From Roseovarius sp. THAF27 (GTDB taxonomy: Bacteria > Pseudomonadota > Alphaproteobacteria > Rhodobacterales > Rhodobacteraceae), in the NCBI RefSeq assembly GCF_009363655.1, contig NZ_CP045394.1, forward strand, positions 1 to 64,000: a stretch of DNA of 64,000 bases. Direction: 5' to 3'. The stretch's first letter is position 1, and the number at the start of each line of letters is the position of its first letter. The position numbers were made by a program, and so were the translations under genes. Of this stretch, positions 1 to 9,383 are shown piece by piece. The notes under the pieces are model-generated. The model was not told the DNA's origin. It made no database searches and was given only the letters and a program-made list of their open reading frames with translations.

Positions 1-504
1 GATGTGGATAGGTGTTCCGTCCTTCACCATTGCATAGATGTCCTCGATCTGCCGATCTGTGACCGCGATGCAGCCAGCTGTCCAGTCGCGGACGTCCGTT
101 GGGTCGATGCCGGGTCGTGGACCACCATGGATGAAGATGTCGCCCCCGGGGGATCGGCCCTGCGCCTCGGCAAAAGCGATGTCGGCCTCATTCGGATAAG
201 AGATGCCAATCGAAAGATGGTAGGTGCTGTTGGGGTTTCGCTTATCGACTATGTAGGTGCCCTCCGGAGTCCGACCGTCTCCCTCGAATTGCTTGTGACC
301 CTCGGGCGCGAAACCCAGTCCGACCGGATAGGTTTGCAATACGGGATCAACTCCGTCCAGAACAAGCAAGCGCTGCCCCTTGTAGAGCCGAACACGGGTC
401 ACCTCGGGTCCGCCATAGCTGCGGAACTTGCTGGCACAGCCGGACAAAAACGGTGCCACCCCGCCCAACAGGACGGCGCGGCGGGGAAATCGGATGGTTT
501 TCAC
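1..504 (-). CDS. L,D-transpeptidase (YkuD family), lipoprotein, 3' end outside window
   Basis: Forms 3-3 cross-links in peptidoglycan or anchors proteins to it, in the periplasm. The reverse strand is open for 168 codons from a GTG at 504 to the window edge; an AGAGG ribosome site lies just upstream. Residues 2-4 are KTI, and a lipobox (LSGC, Cys about 23) follows a hydrophobic stretch, so a lipoprotein is likely. The catalytic signature is visible near the end: FIHGG, then about 15 residues later WTAGCIAV with the nucleophilic Cys. It starts 63 bases after the Zn/Cd ATPase on the same strand, so the two are probably co-transcribed. Fold and active site are clear; exact role is inferred. Confidence 0.88.
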   Translation of the reverse strand, partial: MKTIRFPRRAVLLGGVAPFLSGCASKFRSYGGPEVTRVRLYKGQRLLVLDGVDPVLQTYPVGLGFAPEGHKQFEGDGRTPEGTYIVDKRNPNSTYHLSIGISYPNEADIAFAEAQGRSPGGDIFIHGGPRPGIDPTDVRDWTAGCIAVTDRQIEDIYAMVKDGTPIHI

Positions 505-567
505 TGCTCGATGCCTCTTTCGTGAGGTCTGATATGGACATTACGTTACCTTGCAAATGCTGCCTGA

Positions 568-2922
568 TCAATGTCCGTGGGCAAGCGCGGCTTTTGTCAT
601 CTGTGGACCAACCTGTTCACCGCCGGACGGCGGCGCCTTGGCCTCTCGGCTGTTCAGCAGGCGCAGGGCGTTGGCCACCACCAGCAATGACACTCCTACG
701 TCGGCTGCAATAGCGCCCCACATCGATGCCACTCCGAACGCAGTAGCGACGACGAAAACGCCCTTGGTCGCCAAGGAAATACCGATGTTCTGATGGATAA
801 TCGACATTGTCCGGCGCGAATGACCGATCAGCCAAGGCACCTTGCCGAGGTCGTCGGTCATAAGGGCAATATCCGCCGTCTCGATTGCCGCGTCCGAACC
901 AACAGCACCCATCGCGATGGCGTAATGCGCACGCGCCATGGCGGGGGCGTCGTTCACCCCGTCGCCGATCATGGCCACCATGTCATGCGTTTCGACCAGT
1001 TCTTCGATGGCAGTCACCTTGTCTTCGGGCAGAAGCTCGGCACGGACCTCGTTGATGCCGACCTCGGCTGCAACGGCGCGCGCTGTCCGCTCGTTGTCGC
1101 CCGTCAACATGACGATGGTCTTCACGCCTTGCGCGTGGAGCTGTGCCACGATGCCCTTGGCGTCGGGGCGGATACGGTCGCGCAATTCCAGGATGCCGGT
1201 CACGCCGGTGTCGTCGCCCACGGCAACAAGGGTGCTGCCAGCCCCTTCGATGCGGTCGCGCAAATCCTTCGGAATGGCGTCGCCGAAACCCTTCTCCTCG
1301 GCAAACCGGTCCGACCCCAGCCAGATCGAACGGCCGTCTGTGCGTCCTTCAAGTCCCCTGCCGGGAACGGTTCGGGTATCTTCCGCGGCGGACACCTTGA
1401 TGCCGTCGGCTTCGGCCCGCGCGAGAATGGCACGCGCCAAGGGATGCGAGGAACGTGCCTCCAGCCCAGCGGCGAGGGTCATCAGATCTTGCGCCGATGC
1501 TTTGCCCAGCGGATGCACCGCCGCCACCTCGGGCTCGCCCATGGTGATCGTGCCGGTCTTGTCCATGGCCAATGCAGTGGTCTTGCCCGGTGCCTCTACA
1601 TAGGCACCACCCTTGATGAGTACACCCGCCCGTGCCGAAGTGGTGAGTGCGGCGACGATGGAGACAGGGGTCGAGATAACCAGAGCACATGGGCAGGCGA
1701 TCACCAGCAGCACGAGTGCGTTGTAAAACCAATAATCCCAGACCCCACCGAAAAGGAGCGGCGGCAGCAAGGCAATTGCAATGGCGAGCGCCATGACGAT
1801 AGGCGTGTAGATGCGGGCGAACTTCGCCACCCACTGCTCCACCGGCGCGCGGCGGGCATGGGCGTCACCGACCATGCGGATGATCTTGGCCAACACGGTA
1901 TCCGAGGCGGCCTTCGTGGCGCGCACCATCAGTGTGCCTTCGCCGTTGATCGTACCGGCATAGACTTCGTCGCCCCGTTCCTTTGGGACCAGCGCACTCT
2001 CTCCGGTGATTGGCGCCTGATCGACGGCCCCTGCCCCATCGACAACCTCACCATCCAATGGGATGCGGTCTCCGCCGCGCACGACGAAACGTGCGTTGAT
2101 AGCAACCGCAGAAGCCGGAACGTCCGCTTCCGAGCCGTCATCATTAAGAACTCTTGCCGTCGGCGGCGCCAGGTCGAGCAGAGCTGAAACCGCATTCCTC
2201 GCACGCCCGACGCTCCAGCTTTCGAGGTAGAGCGAGAGCGAGAAGAAGAACGCGACCGTCGCCGCCTCGAAAAATTCGCCGAGGCCAATTGCACCCGCGA
2301 CTGCGACGACCATGAGCAGGTTCATGTCGGGCGACAGCCGCCGTGCGGACGACCATGCCTTGGGCGCCACGAGCCAAACACCGAACAGGATCGCAACCGC
2401 GAATAACCCTGCCTCGACCAGTGGCATCGGCGCTTCGCCGTGCCCTGCGAAGAGGCCGAGTGCCCCCCCCATGCCGGTCTCGATGATGTGCCACAGAAAT
2501 CCCGCGGCCCAGAAGCCGCCGCTGAGCGCCGTAAACAGCCGCTGGCGTGCAAGATGGGCCGCCTGGTCGACCGACGCGTTTTCGGCATCCCAAGGCTTGG
2601 CGGTCATGCCGGTGCTTGCGACCAGTTCTGCAATTTCGCCGTCCGATACACTCTTGGCGCTGTCGAGAATAGTCATCCGTCCATTGATCACGTCGAACGC
2701 AAGATGTTCGGCCCCGCCGATCTTCGGGCCGACCACCTTGTTCAGGATTGCTACCTCCTCGGCGCAATCGAGGCCGGACACCTGAAAACTGCGCCCGCCC
2801 GCTGGCGCGGGGGTCGCCGGAACGGTGTCGCCGCACGTTCCGGCGCTCCCGCAGCAGCTGCCGCCGCTTGTCTGGGCATCTTCGGCGTGATCATGGTCGT
2901 GACGATGGGTGTCGGACGGCAT
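568..2922 (-). CDS. zntA: Zn2+/Cd2+/Pb2+-exporting P1B-type ATPase
   Basis: Inner-membrane pump that exports divalent soft metals using ATP. The 784-residue protein has a His/Cys-rich start (HRHDHDHAED; CCGSAGTC, residues 6-30), a heavy-metal-associated domain with the GLDCAEE motif (Cys53), the membrane CPC motif in ACPCALVIS (about 407), the phosphorylation site DKTGTIT (about 453) and the hinge GDGVNDAPA (about 650). CPC with the DCAEE-type N-terminal domain fits the ZntA/CadA group rather than the copper pumps. An AGAGG site precedes the ATG. A MerR-type promoter lies directly upstream, but no zntR/cadR-like gene is nearby. Likely heads an operon with the downstream L,D-transpeptidase. 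Confidence 0.93.
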   Translation of the reverse strand: MPSDTHRHDHDHAEDAQTSGGSCCGSAGTCGDTVPATPAPAGGRSFQVSGLDCAEEVAILNKVVGPKIGGAEHLAFDVINGRMTILDSAKSVSDGEIAELVASTGMTAKPWDAENASVDQAAHLARQRLFTALSGGFWAAGFLWHIIETGMGGALGLFAGHGEAPMPLVEAGLFAVAILFGVWLVAPKAWSSARRLSPDMNLLMVVAVAGAIGLGEFFEAATVAFFFSLSLYLESWSVGRARNAVSALLDLAPPTARVLNDDGSEADVPASAVAINARFVVRGGDRIPLDGEVVDGAGAVDQAPITGESALVPKERGDEVYAGTINGEGTLMVRATKAASDTVLAKIIRMVGDAHARRAPVEQWVAKFARIYTPIVMALAIAIALLPPLLFGGVWDYWFYNALVLLVIACPCALVISTPVSIVAALTTSARAGVLIKGGAYVEAPGKTTALAMDKTGTITMGEPEVAAVHPLGKASAQDLMTLAAGLEARSSHPLARAILARAEADGIKVSAAEDTRTVPGRGLEGRTDGRSIWLGSDRFAEEKGFGDAIPKDLRDRIEGAGSTLVAVGDDTGVTGILELRDRIRPDAKGIVAQLHAQGVKTIVMLTGDNERTARAVAAEVGINEVRAELLPEDKVTAIEELVETHDMVAMIGDGVNDAPAMARAHYAIAMGAVGSDAAIETADIALMTDDLGKVPWLIGHSRRTMSIIHQNIGISLATKGVFVVATAFGVASMWGAIAADVGVSLLVVANALRLLNSREAKAPPSGGEQVGPQMTKAALAHGH

Positions 2923-2954
2923 GAATGGACCTCTGGATTCGGGTGCTTTACCAT

Positions 2955-2985
2955 GACATAGCCCCTACAGTAGCTAGAGCTTCAA
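2955..2985 (-). promoter_or_regulatory. MerR-family (ZntR/CadR/PbrR-like) promoter of zntA
   Basis: On the minus strand a -35 (TTGAAG, 2980-2985) and a -10 (TATGTC, 2955-2960) are separated by 19 bases. This over-long spacer is the hallmark of promoters activated by MerR-family metal sensors, which untwist it. The spacer holds the imperfect dyad CTCTA...TAGGG. The zntA start is about 33 bases downstream. Confidence 0.75.
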
Positions 2986-3060
2986 GAGCAAAATACGGTG
3001 GTATTTCAGTTTGATTTATTGCTAGAGGATGCGGTGACCGGCTCCATCACGCCTTGAGGC

Positions 3061-3877
3061 GGTGATGTCACGTTAACTGCCCTATTGTTGTTCGCGTCGC
3101 GATTTCTTCTTATCTGACTGCAATGCAGACATCGGCTATCAGCTACAAGCGCCATCGCTTTCCATCCCAGATTATCGCTCACGCGGTCTGGCTCTACATG
3201 CGCTTCAACCTAAGCCTGCGTGAGGTTGAGGAGATGTTGCTCGAGCGCGGAATTGATGTGTCCTACGAAACCATCAGGCGCTGGACGGTCAAATTCGGGC
3301 CTCAGATCGCCCAGAATCTGCGACGGAGGCAAGCCCGTCCGGGTGATGTTTGGCATATGGACGAAGTCGTCGTGAAGATTGCCGACAGGTCATTCTGGCT
3401 CTGGCGCGCGGTCGATCAACATGGGGTTGTGCTGGATGAAATCCTCCAGTCCAGTCGGAATAAGCCGGCTGCGAAACGTCTGATGCTCAGACTTCTCAAG
3501 CGTCATGGCTTCGTGCCAAAACGGATTATAACGGACAAGCTGCGATCCTATGGCGCTGCCAAGCGCGACGTAGCGCCCGGTTTGGATCATTGGTCGCACA
3601 AGGGCCTGAATAATCGCGCAGAGAACAGCCACCTGCCGTTTCGAAAGCGGGAACGGGTGATGCAAGGACACCGATCACCCGGCGGCTTGCAGCGCTTCGT
3701 GTCTGTTCACTCAGCAACCCGAAACTGCTTCTTTGTCCCATCCTGCCGCCGCACAGCCTTAACCATCCGCTTCCATCGGTTGCAGGCACTTGATGTCTGG
3801 AAAACGGCTGCGAACATCGCTTGATCCCACTAACGCGATGCCTTCGCCGATTGCCGACAGGTTAACGTGACAACACC
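3061..3877 (+). mobile_element. IS6-family insertion sequence
   Basis: An 817-bp element bounded by imperfect inverted repeats: GGTGATGTCACGTTAAC on the left and GGTGTTGTCACGTTAAC (reverse complement of 3861-3877) on the right. It holds a single transposase gene, and size and layout are those of IS6/IS26-like elements. The 8 bases outside each end differ (cttgaggc and gtcgaaat), so there is no target duplication. This suggests that a deletion or replicon fusion followed insertion. The right end sits inside a sterol desaturase gene. Confidence 0.88.
3123..3824 (+). CDS. IS6-family DDE transposase
   Basis: Transposase of the IS6 family, which moves by replicative transposition through cointegrates. 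The 233-residue protein shows the family order: short helical N-terminus, YETIRRWTVKFG, then the DDE catalytic core with WHMDEVVVKI (first Asp), RIITDKLRSY (second Asp) and NRAENSHLPFRKRER (Glu). Length matches the family, and nothing suggests that it is broken. Confidence 0.93.
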   Translation: MQTSAISYKRHRFPSQIIAHAVWLYMRFNLSLREVEEMLLERGIDVSYETIRRWTVKFGPQIAQNLRRRQARPGDVWHMDEVVVKIADRSFWLWRAVDQHGVVLDEILQSSRNKPAAKRLMLRLLKRHGFVPKRIITDKLRSYGAAKRDVAPGLDHWSHKGLNNRAENSHLPFRKRERVMQGHRSPGGLQRFVSVHSATRNCFFVPSCRRTALTIRFHRLQALDVWKTAANIA

Positions 3878-4267
3878 GTCGAAATCGAGATCGGCATGGT
3901 GCATGCGGTGCAGCCGCCATAGGGCCGGGATCGCGTGGAACATCACGTGCTGAAAGTAAATCGCGAGGTCCAGCAGCAGCATGGAGACAATCACGGCGAT
4001 CCAGTCAGGGATATCGAGAACGTTGAACAGGCCCCAGCCGCGCTCTTCCGCCAGAACGGCAAGGCCAACGGCGAGGATCGGGAAGGTTAGACGCAGGATC
4101 GCTGTATCGATCACGACGAGCGCGAGGTTGTTGGTCCAGCGGATCACGCGCGGAATGTCCCGACGACGGCGGGGTGCCGCGATTTCCCAGAGCGCCATTG
4201 CCCCAAGGATCCCGAGGAACGCCGTGAGGCGAATGGCCGGTTCAAACTCAAGTATCGTTTCAATCAT
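3830..4267 (-). pseudogene. Sterol desaturase/fatty acid hydroxylase family protein, truncated by IS6
   Basis: Membrane di-iron hydroxylase family. The native part runs from ATG 4267 (with a strong GGAGGAG site) to 3878; it has several membrane segments and the histidine motifs HVMFH and HRMHHAD. The family needs further His clusters and about 100-150 more residues, but the reading frame enters the IS6 right end after LDFDG and stops at 3830 after 16 foreign residues (VTLTCRQSAKASR at the end). It is the last gene of the copper operon and starts 47 bases after the oxidase stop. Almost certainly inactive. Confidence 0.87.
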
Positions 4268-4314
4268 CGTCCAAGCTCCTCCAACTCGAGCTGAATCTAG
4301 GGTTTCATCGTGAT

Positions 4315-5799
4315 CTATCCAACGGTGAACTGGCCCATCATTCCGCGATCTTCGTGTTCGAGGATGTGACAGTGGTACATGAACGGAGCCTCTGCCGTGG
4401 CGGGCTTGTCGAAACGGACGAGAATTTCAGTGGGCCCGTCGACGTGAACCACGTCCTTGAGGCCGGTCAGTTGCGGATCGACGGCCTGTCCGCCCGCATG
4501 CGTCACGAGGAACGAGGCCCCATGCACGTGGAAGGGATGGGCCATCATGTCAGCGTTGATCCGCCAGCGTTCGGTTTCGCCCAAAGGGACATGGAAATCT
4601 ATGCGGCCCATGTCATATGAGGCGCCGTTGATGCCCATGGACTGACCCGAGCGGCCAAAGAGGTTGTTCATCATACTGCCCATCATGCCGCGAGAATGGA
4701 TATTCAGGGTGAAGTCACGGGTCCGGACCGGCGCGCCAAGATCGCGCAACTGGGCGGGCAGGCGCGCGGGCAAGGCGTCTGGCGTCACCAAGGCCTGTCC
4801 TGAAACCTCGATCGACAGAATGTCGAGCGTGCCCGACGGGCCGGAGCCTCCGCCCATCATGCCGCCCATGGACCCGCCACCCATCATCCCAGCCGCGATG
4901 TCGGCAGACACGAGCCGCACAGCACGGCTATCGGAGAAATCGACGACGATTTCGGCACGTTCGCCGGGCGACAGGTGCAAGCCGGTCACCGCATGCGGTG
5001 TAGGCAGAAGCCCGCCGTCGCTGGCAATCTGATGGAACCGGCGGCCATCCGAGAAGCTAAATTCGTAAGTGCGGGCATTGGACCCATTCAAAAGACGGAA
5101 CCGCACCAGACCGGCGGGCACGGTCACTTTCGGGTGCAGTGTCCCATTGACCAGAATGTCGCTGCCCTGAAACCCCGCCATCTGGTCCATGTGGCCAAGG
5201 TCGTAGGTCATTACTCCGCGCCGGAACAGGCGGTCCTGAACAATGAGCGGTATGTCATCTTCGCCATAGGTTTGGGGCAGTGGAACGTCGATCGCCGGGT
5301 CGTCCAGCAGGATCATCCCCGCTAGGCCGCGATAGACCTGATTGGCGGTCTGTCCGTGGACATGGCTGTGATACCACAGCGTCGCTGCAGGGTGATCCAC
5401 CGGAAGTTCAGGCGCCCATGTCTCGCCGGGACCGAACGCAAGTTGCGGACCGCCATCAAGGTCACCGGGAAGGTGCATGCCGTGCCAGTGCGCGGTGATC
5501 GGCATGTCGGTGCTATTCTCCACTGAAATCCTCGCGGCGCGGCCCCTTACGAAGCGCAATGTCGGGCCAAGGTAGTCTTGTGAGAACCCAAGCGTCGGCG
5601 ACGCGACGCCAGCGTAGAATGCCCGTGTGGCGGCATGCGCAGTCAGCGTGTTCCCGGCGATGCCATCCACGTCCATCAGCGGTGGGATCGGCAAGGGTGC
5701 GCCCGTTTCTGCCGCGATCGCACGGCGGGTCAGCAGCATCGGTGTGGCTAGGGTCGCGCCAGCCGCTGCACCGGCAATGATGAACTGTCGTCGTTTCAT
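4315..5799 (-). CDS. Multicopper oxidase, Tat-exported (CueO/CopA-like)
   Basis: Periplasmic copper-dependent oxidase that protects by oxidising Cu(I). From ATG 5799 (GAAAGGA site upstream) the protein is 494 residues. A twin-arginine signal (MKRRQF, then a hydrophobic run ending at AIAAE) means export folded. Copper-ligand motifs are in order: HWHGMH (about 103), WYHSHVHG (about 138), HPFHVHG (about 420) and HCHILEHEDRGM (about 475). A Met/Gly-rich insert (GMMGGGSMGGMMGGG, about 315) resembles the methionine-rich region of CueO. An upstream in-frame start at 5910 would bury the Tat signal and was not used. It follows the copper ATPase in the same operon. Confidence 0.9.
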   Translation of the reverse strand: MKRRQFIIAGAAAGATLATPMLLTRRAIAAETGAPLPIPPLMDVDGIAGNTLTAHAATRAFYAGVASPTLGFSQDYLGPTLRFVRGRAARISVENSTDMPITAHWHGMHLPGDLDGGPQLAFGPGETWAPELPVDHPAATLWYHSHVHGQTANQVYRGLAGMILLDDPAIDVPLPQTYGEDDIPLIVQDRLFRRGVMTYDLGHMDQMAGFQGSDILVNGTLHPKVTVPAGLVRFRLLNGSNARTYEFSFSDGRRFHQIASDGGLLPTPHAVTGLHLSPGERAEIVVDFSDSRAVRLVSADIAAGMMGGGSMGGMMGGGSGPSGTLDILSIEVSGQALVTPDALPARLPAQLRDLGAPVRTRDFTLNIHSRGMMGSMMNNLFGRSGQSMGINGASYDMGRIDFHVPLGETERWRINADMMAHPFHVHGASFLVTHAGGQAVDPQLTGLKDVVHVDGPTEILVRFDKPATAEAPFMYHCHILEHEDRGMMGQFTVG

Positions 5800-5920
5800 G
5801 GGTTTGTCCTTTCGCGGCGGAGGCCGCTTCTTTGAAGAATGCGTTAGATCCACCTGCGCAATACGCTGACGCGGATGGGCTCGGCGAACGTCGAGGAGCT
5901 CACGGCACACAACATCAAAG

Positions 5921-8275
5921 TCATAGTGTCGTCCGGCGCAAGCGCAGCGCGTTGAGTACCACGGAAATGGACGAGGCGCTCATGGCGAAAGCGGCGAACA
6001 TCGGGCTGATGAGGATGCCGAAGAACGGGTAGAGCAGGCCTGCGGCGATGGGCACACCTGAAGCATTATAGATCAGCGCGAAGAACAGGTTCTGGCGGAT
6101 GTTGCGCATGGTGACGCGGGCCAGGCGGCGGGCGCGCACGATGCCGTCGAGGTCGCCTTTTACCAGCGTAATACCGGAACTTTCGATGGCCACATCGGCC
6201 CCGGTGCCCATGGCAATGCCAACATCCGCCTGCGCGAGGGCAGGGGCGTCGTTGACACCGTCACCGGCCATGGCAACCTTGGCCCCGCTTTCTTGCAGAT
6301 CGCGGACGATCTTCGCCTTGTCTTCGGGCAGGACATCGGCGCGGACCTCGTCGATGCCGAGGCGGTCGGCCACGGCCTTGGCGGTGCGTTCGTTGTCGCC
6401 GGTGGCCATGATGATGCGGAACCCCAGATCGTGCAGCGCCTTGAGTGCGTCGGGCGTGGTGTCCTTGATCGGATCGGACACCGCGACGAGACCGACCAGC
6501 GCATCTTCGACAACGACGAACATCACCGTTTCGCCTTCATCCCGGCGGATGTTGGCCACGTCGCTTAATGGTCCGGTTTCAAGGCCAAGATCCTCAACCA
6601 GCTTGCGGTTACCCAGCGCGACGGATTTCCCATCAACGGTACCGCGAACGCCTTTGCCGGTCACGGCCTCGAAGCCGTCGGCCTTAGCCATATCCACACC
6701 ACGCTCTTCAGCACCGCGCACGATGGCCTCGGCCAACGGGTGTTCTGAGCCGCGCTCAAGTGATGCGGCAAGGCGGAGAACCTCAGCCTCGTCATGGCCA
6801 TCCTCGGGCAGGACCGCGACGAGGCGCGGTTTGCCCATGGTCAGCGTCCCCGTCTTGTCGACGATCAGCGTGTCGACTTTCTCAAACCGCTCAAGCGCCT
6901 CGGCATTCTTGATCAGCACGCCGGCCTGTGCGCCGCGACCCGTGGCCGTCATGATCGACATCGGCGTGGCCAGGCCAAGCGCGCAGGGGCAGGCGATGAT
7001 CAGGACCGCGACGGCAGCAATCAAGGCATATGACAGAGCAGGGGCGGGGCCCCAGACCGCCCACGCCACAAAGGCCAGAATGGCGATTACGATGACGGCC
7101 GGAACGAAGTAACCTGCGACCTTGTCTGCGTATTTTTGGATCGGCGCACGAGACCGCTGCGCGTTGGAGACCATTTCTACGATCTGGCTGAGCATCGTGT
7201 CCGAGCCGACGCGCGTGGCTTCGACGATCAGCGATCCGGTGCCGTTGATCGTGGCCCCTGTGACGGTGTCGCCTTCGACCTTTTCAACGGGAATGGGTTC
7301 GCCGGTGATCATGCTTTCGTCGATAGAGGAGCGACCCTCGGCGACGACGCCATCGACCGGCACTTTGTCGCCGGGGCGCACGCGCAAACGGTCACCTACG
7401 ACCACATCTTCGAGCGCTATTTCTTCTTCGCTGCCATCATCGCGGATAACACGCGCGGATTTGGCCGCCATGTCCAGTAGCGCACGGATTGCCTTTCCGG
7501 TGCCTTCGCGGGCGCGCAGTTCCATCACCTGACCCAGAAGGACAAGTGTGACGATCACTGCCGCGGCCTCGAAATAGACACCAACATGGCCTTGTTCATC
7601 ACGGAAACCATCGGGGAATATATCCGGGACAAGGACTGCAACAACACTGAACAGCCATGCGGCCATAACGCCCATCGCGATGAGCGAGAACATGTTGAGG
7701 TTCATCGTGCGGAACGAATTCCAGCCGCGGACAAGGAACGGCCAGCCACACCACCAGACCACGGGTGTACCGAGTATCAGTTCGATCCAGAGCGTGCCGC
7801 GCTCTCCGAAAATCTCTCTTACGCCGGGAAACCCAACGAAAGGCCCCATGGTGAAGACCAGAAGTGGGATCGACAGGATCGTGCCGACCCAGAACCGCCG
7901 GGTGAAATCGACCAGTTCGGGATTCGGGCCGTCCTCGTCCATGGCGGCACTTTCCAGTTCAAGCCCCATGCCGCAGATCGGGCAGGAGCCCGGGTGGGTC
8001 TGACGGACTTCGGCGTGCATCGGGCAGGTGTAGACCGCCCCATCGTGGTCTTCCGGCACGGTATCGTATTTGCCGTCTGCTGGCGCGGAACCGGCTGCAT
8101 GGGCATGACCGGCGTGGCCGTGATGGTGACAGTCGGCTTCGGATGCCGACACTTCATCCTGCGGGACAAGGTGCATCCCGCATTTCGGGCAATCGCCGGG
8201 TTCGTCGGACACGACCTCGGGGTGCATCGGGCAGGTATAGACCTGTGGCTGGGATGATGCGTCTGGATGGTTCAT
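5921..8275 (-). CDS. copA: Cu+-exporting P1B-type ATPase with two N-terminal metal-binding domains
   Basis: Copper pump of the inner membrane. The start at 8275 (MNHPDASS) has an AGAAAGG site; it gives 784 residues. Instead of ferredoxin-like HMA domains it carries two short heavy-metal-binding domains of the YTCPMHPEV...CPKCGM type (about 11-38 and 82-110), separated by a His-rich linker ([11 protein letters not shown]). Pump motifs are CPC in [12 protein letters not shown] (about 428), DKTGTLT (about 475) and GDGVNDAPA (about 674); [13 protein letters not shown] is the copper-type form. It lies between the TVP38-like gene and the oxidase, and is probably under the CueR-type promoter at 9192-9222. 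Confidence 0.92.
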   Translation of the reverse strand: MNHPDASSQPQVYTCPMHPEVVSDEPGDCPKCGMHLVPQDEVSASEADCHHHGHAGHAHAAGSAPADGKYDTVPEDHDGAVYTCPMHAEVRQTHPGSCPICGMGLELESAAMDEDGPNPELVDFTRRFWVGTILSIPLLVFTMGPFVGFPGVREIFGERGTLWIELILGTPVVWWCGWPFLVRGWNSFRTMNLNMFSLIAMGVMAAWLFSVVAVLVPDIFPDGFRDEQGHVGVYFEAAAVIVTLVLLGQVMELRAREGTGKAIRALLDMAAKSARVIRDDGSEEEIALEDVVVGDRLRVRPGDKVPVDGVVAEGRSSIDESMITGEPIPVEKVEGDTVTGATINGTGSLIVEATRVGSDTMLSQIVEMVSNAQRSRAPIQKYADKVAGYFVPAVIVIAILAFVAWAVWGPAPALSYALIAAVAVLIIACPCALGLATPMSIMTATGRGAQAGVLIKNAEALERFEKVDTLIVDKTGTLTMGKPRLVAVLPEDGHDEAEVLRLAASLERGSEHPLAEAIVRGAEERGVDMAKADGFEAVTGKGVRGTVDGKSVALGNRKLVEDLGLETGPLSDVANIRRDEGETVMFVVVEDALVGLVAVSDPIKDTTPDALKALHDLGFRIIMATGDNERTAKAVADRLGIDEVRADVLPEDKAKIVRDLQESGAKVAMAGDGVNDAPALAQADVGIAMGTGADVAIESSGITLVKGDLDGIVRARRLARVTMRNIRQNLFFALIYNASGVPIAAGLLYPFFGILISPMFAAFAMSASSISVVLNALRLRRTTL

Positions 8276-8292
8276 GGTGAAACCTTTCTGAA

Positions 8293-8955
8293 TTAGGTGA
8301 ATTCGGACAGTCGCCCGGACTTGCGTTTTTTGCTGACGAGGGCCGCGATCAAGGAAAGACCGGAAACAACGCCGAGGACGGCAATCGTCCAAAGGACGGA
8401 TTCTGAATCGCCCGTCATCGCGATCGCCCCCATGTGTGCCAGGAAGAAACTGGCGGGGATGATGCCGGCCAGCGTTGCAATGGCGAAGCGCCAGAAGTGC
8501 AAGGCACTAAGACCAGCCGCGTAGCTGATAAGGTCGAATGACAGGAACGGTAGGAGGCGGCTGACGAAGACGATCAATGTCAGCATGTTTTGTGAGCCGA
8601 GAAGCGCCCAACGAGATGTGTCTCCAAAAAACCGTGCAACGAAAGGATGGCCCAGTTTGCGGGCCAGCGTGAAGGCGATGAGCGCACCAAGTTCAGCACC
8701 GATCACGACAAGCACGGCCCCGACCCAATGTCCGTAGGCCGCACCCGCCGCCAAAGCGATCGGGGCAGAAGGCAGAGGGCTTGCAACGATAGCGACTGTC
8801 ATCAGAGTGACGACGACAACCGGACCCAACAGGCCCGCGGCGTCAATCCAATTTTCAAGATCAGCACGGGTCGGAAGCGTCAGGTTCAGAAGGTCGGGCC
8901 GCGCAATGACGACAATGCCCCCGATCAGGGCGACGAGGAGGACGACACGGAACAT
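8293..8955 (-). CDS. TVP38/TMEM64-family (DedA-like) membrane protein
   Basis: Integral membrane protein of the VTT/DedA superfamily, often found with metal-resistance genes. The 220 residues include several hydrophobic segments and the family motif region [20 protein letters not shown] followed by [17 protein letters not shown]. The start ATG 8955 follows directly after the stop of the small upstream gene (8961), which suggests translational coupling; a longer in-frame start at 9033 has no clear ribosome site. The stop is 17 bases before copA. Its part in copper handling is not established; DedA relatives move lipids or affect proton-motive force. Confidence 0.82.
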   Translation of the reverse strand: MFRVVLLVALIGGIVVIARPDLLNLTLPTRADLENWIDAAGLLGPVVVVTLMTVAIVASPLPSAPIALAAGAAYGHWVGAVLVVIGAELGALIAFTLARKLGHPFVARFFGDTSRWALLGSQNMLTLIVFVSRLLPFLSFDLISYAAGLSALHFWRFAIATLAGIIPASFFLAHMGAIAMTGDSESVLWTIAVLGVVSGLSLIAALVSKKRKSGRLSEFT

Positions 8956-8960
8956 CTGGA

Positions 8961-9146
8961 TCAAATCAGCGGGGCAATGAGGAAGACGGAGGCCATCAGC
9001 GCAAAACCGTAGATTGTTTGAGGCGCAGACCAACGCAAAAGCAGAGCCTTTGTGCCGAACCGTGCCAGTTTTGCCTCGCCAAACGGATCAATCGCAGGCG
9101 GCCTGATAGAAATTGTGCTATTCGAGTGGCGGAGTTGGTATTTCAC
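8961..9146 (-). CDS. Small hypothetical protein with C-terminal membrane segment, first in copper operon
   Basis: A 61-codon frame from a GTG at 9146, preceded by GGAAAGGG at a good distance. The N-terminal 40 residues are polar and basic; the C-terminus (TIYGFALMASVFLIAPLI) is one likely membrane helix. I do not recognise a family. Support comes from position: it is the first frame downstream of a CueR-type promoter and ends five bases before the next start. A 12-codon ATG frame with a perfect AGGAGG site at 9181 overlaps its start, but that site would lie at or before the predicted transcription start. Confidence 0.5.
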   Translation of the reverse strand: MKYQLRHSNSTISIRPPAIDPFGEAKLARFGTKALLLRWSAPQTIYGFALMASVFLIAPLI

Positions 9147-9191
9147 GATTCTACAGCCCTTTCCGAAGCCTTGTTTGTCATACTTCCTCCT

Positions 9192-9222
9192 GAGATAGGG
9201 GTTCCACTGACTGGAAGGTCAA
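9192..9222 (-). promoter_or_regulatory. CueR-type promoter of the copper operon
   Basis: Minus-strand -35 TTGACC (9217-9222) and -10 TATCTC (9192-9197) are 19 bases apart. The spacer holds the dyad TTCCAGTcAGTGGAA, very close to known CueR operators (ACCTTCC...GGAAGGT type). It drives the genes at 9146 and below. No cueR gene is present in the window, so the activator must lie elsewhere. Confidence 0.82.
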
Positions 9223-9383
9223 GTCGCGGAAGTGTCATAGTTACAAATTGCGACAAAGCGGTTCTGGTTCAGGAATGTCCGAGGTCCGTAACGTGGCGCC
9301 AACGATCGTCGTAATTGACGCAGGCCCCAAAGAAAGCACCATGTAAATCGACGGATCGTAGCGGGCCTTGACTAGGAGACGGA

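Noticed and set aside
793..2187. A 464-codon frame on the plus strand
   Set aside because: Antisense shadow of the zntA gene; no protein-like motifs and no ribosome site.
9179..9197. AGGAGG plus ATG at 9181 as start of the first copper-operon gene
   Set aside because: It lies at or upstream of the predicted transcription start and its frame ends after 12 codons.
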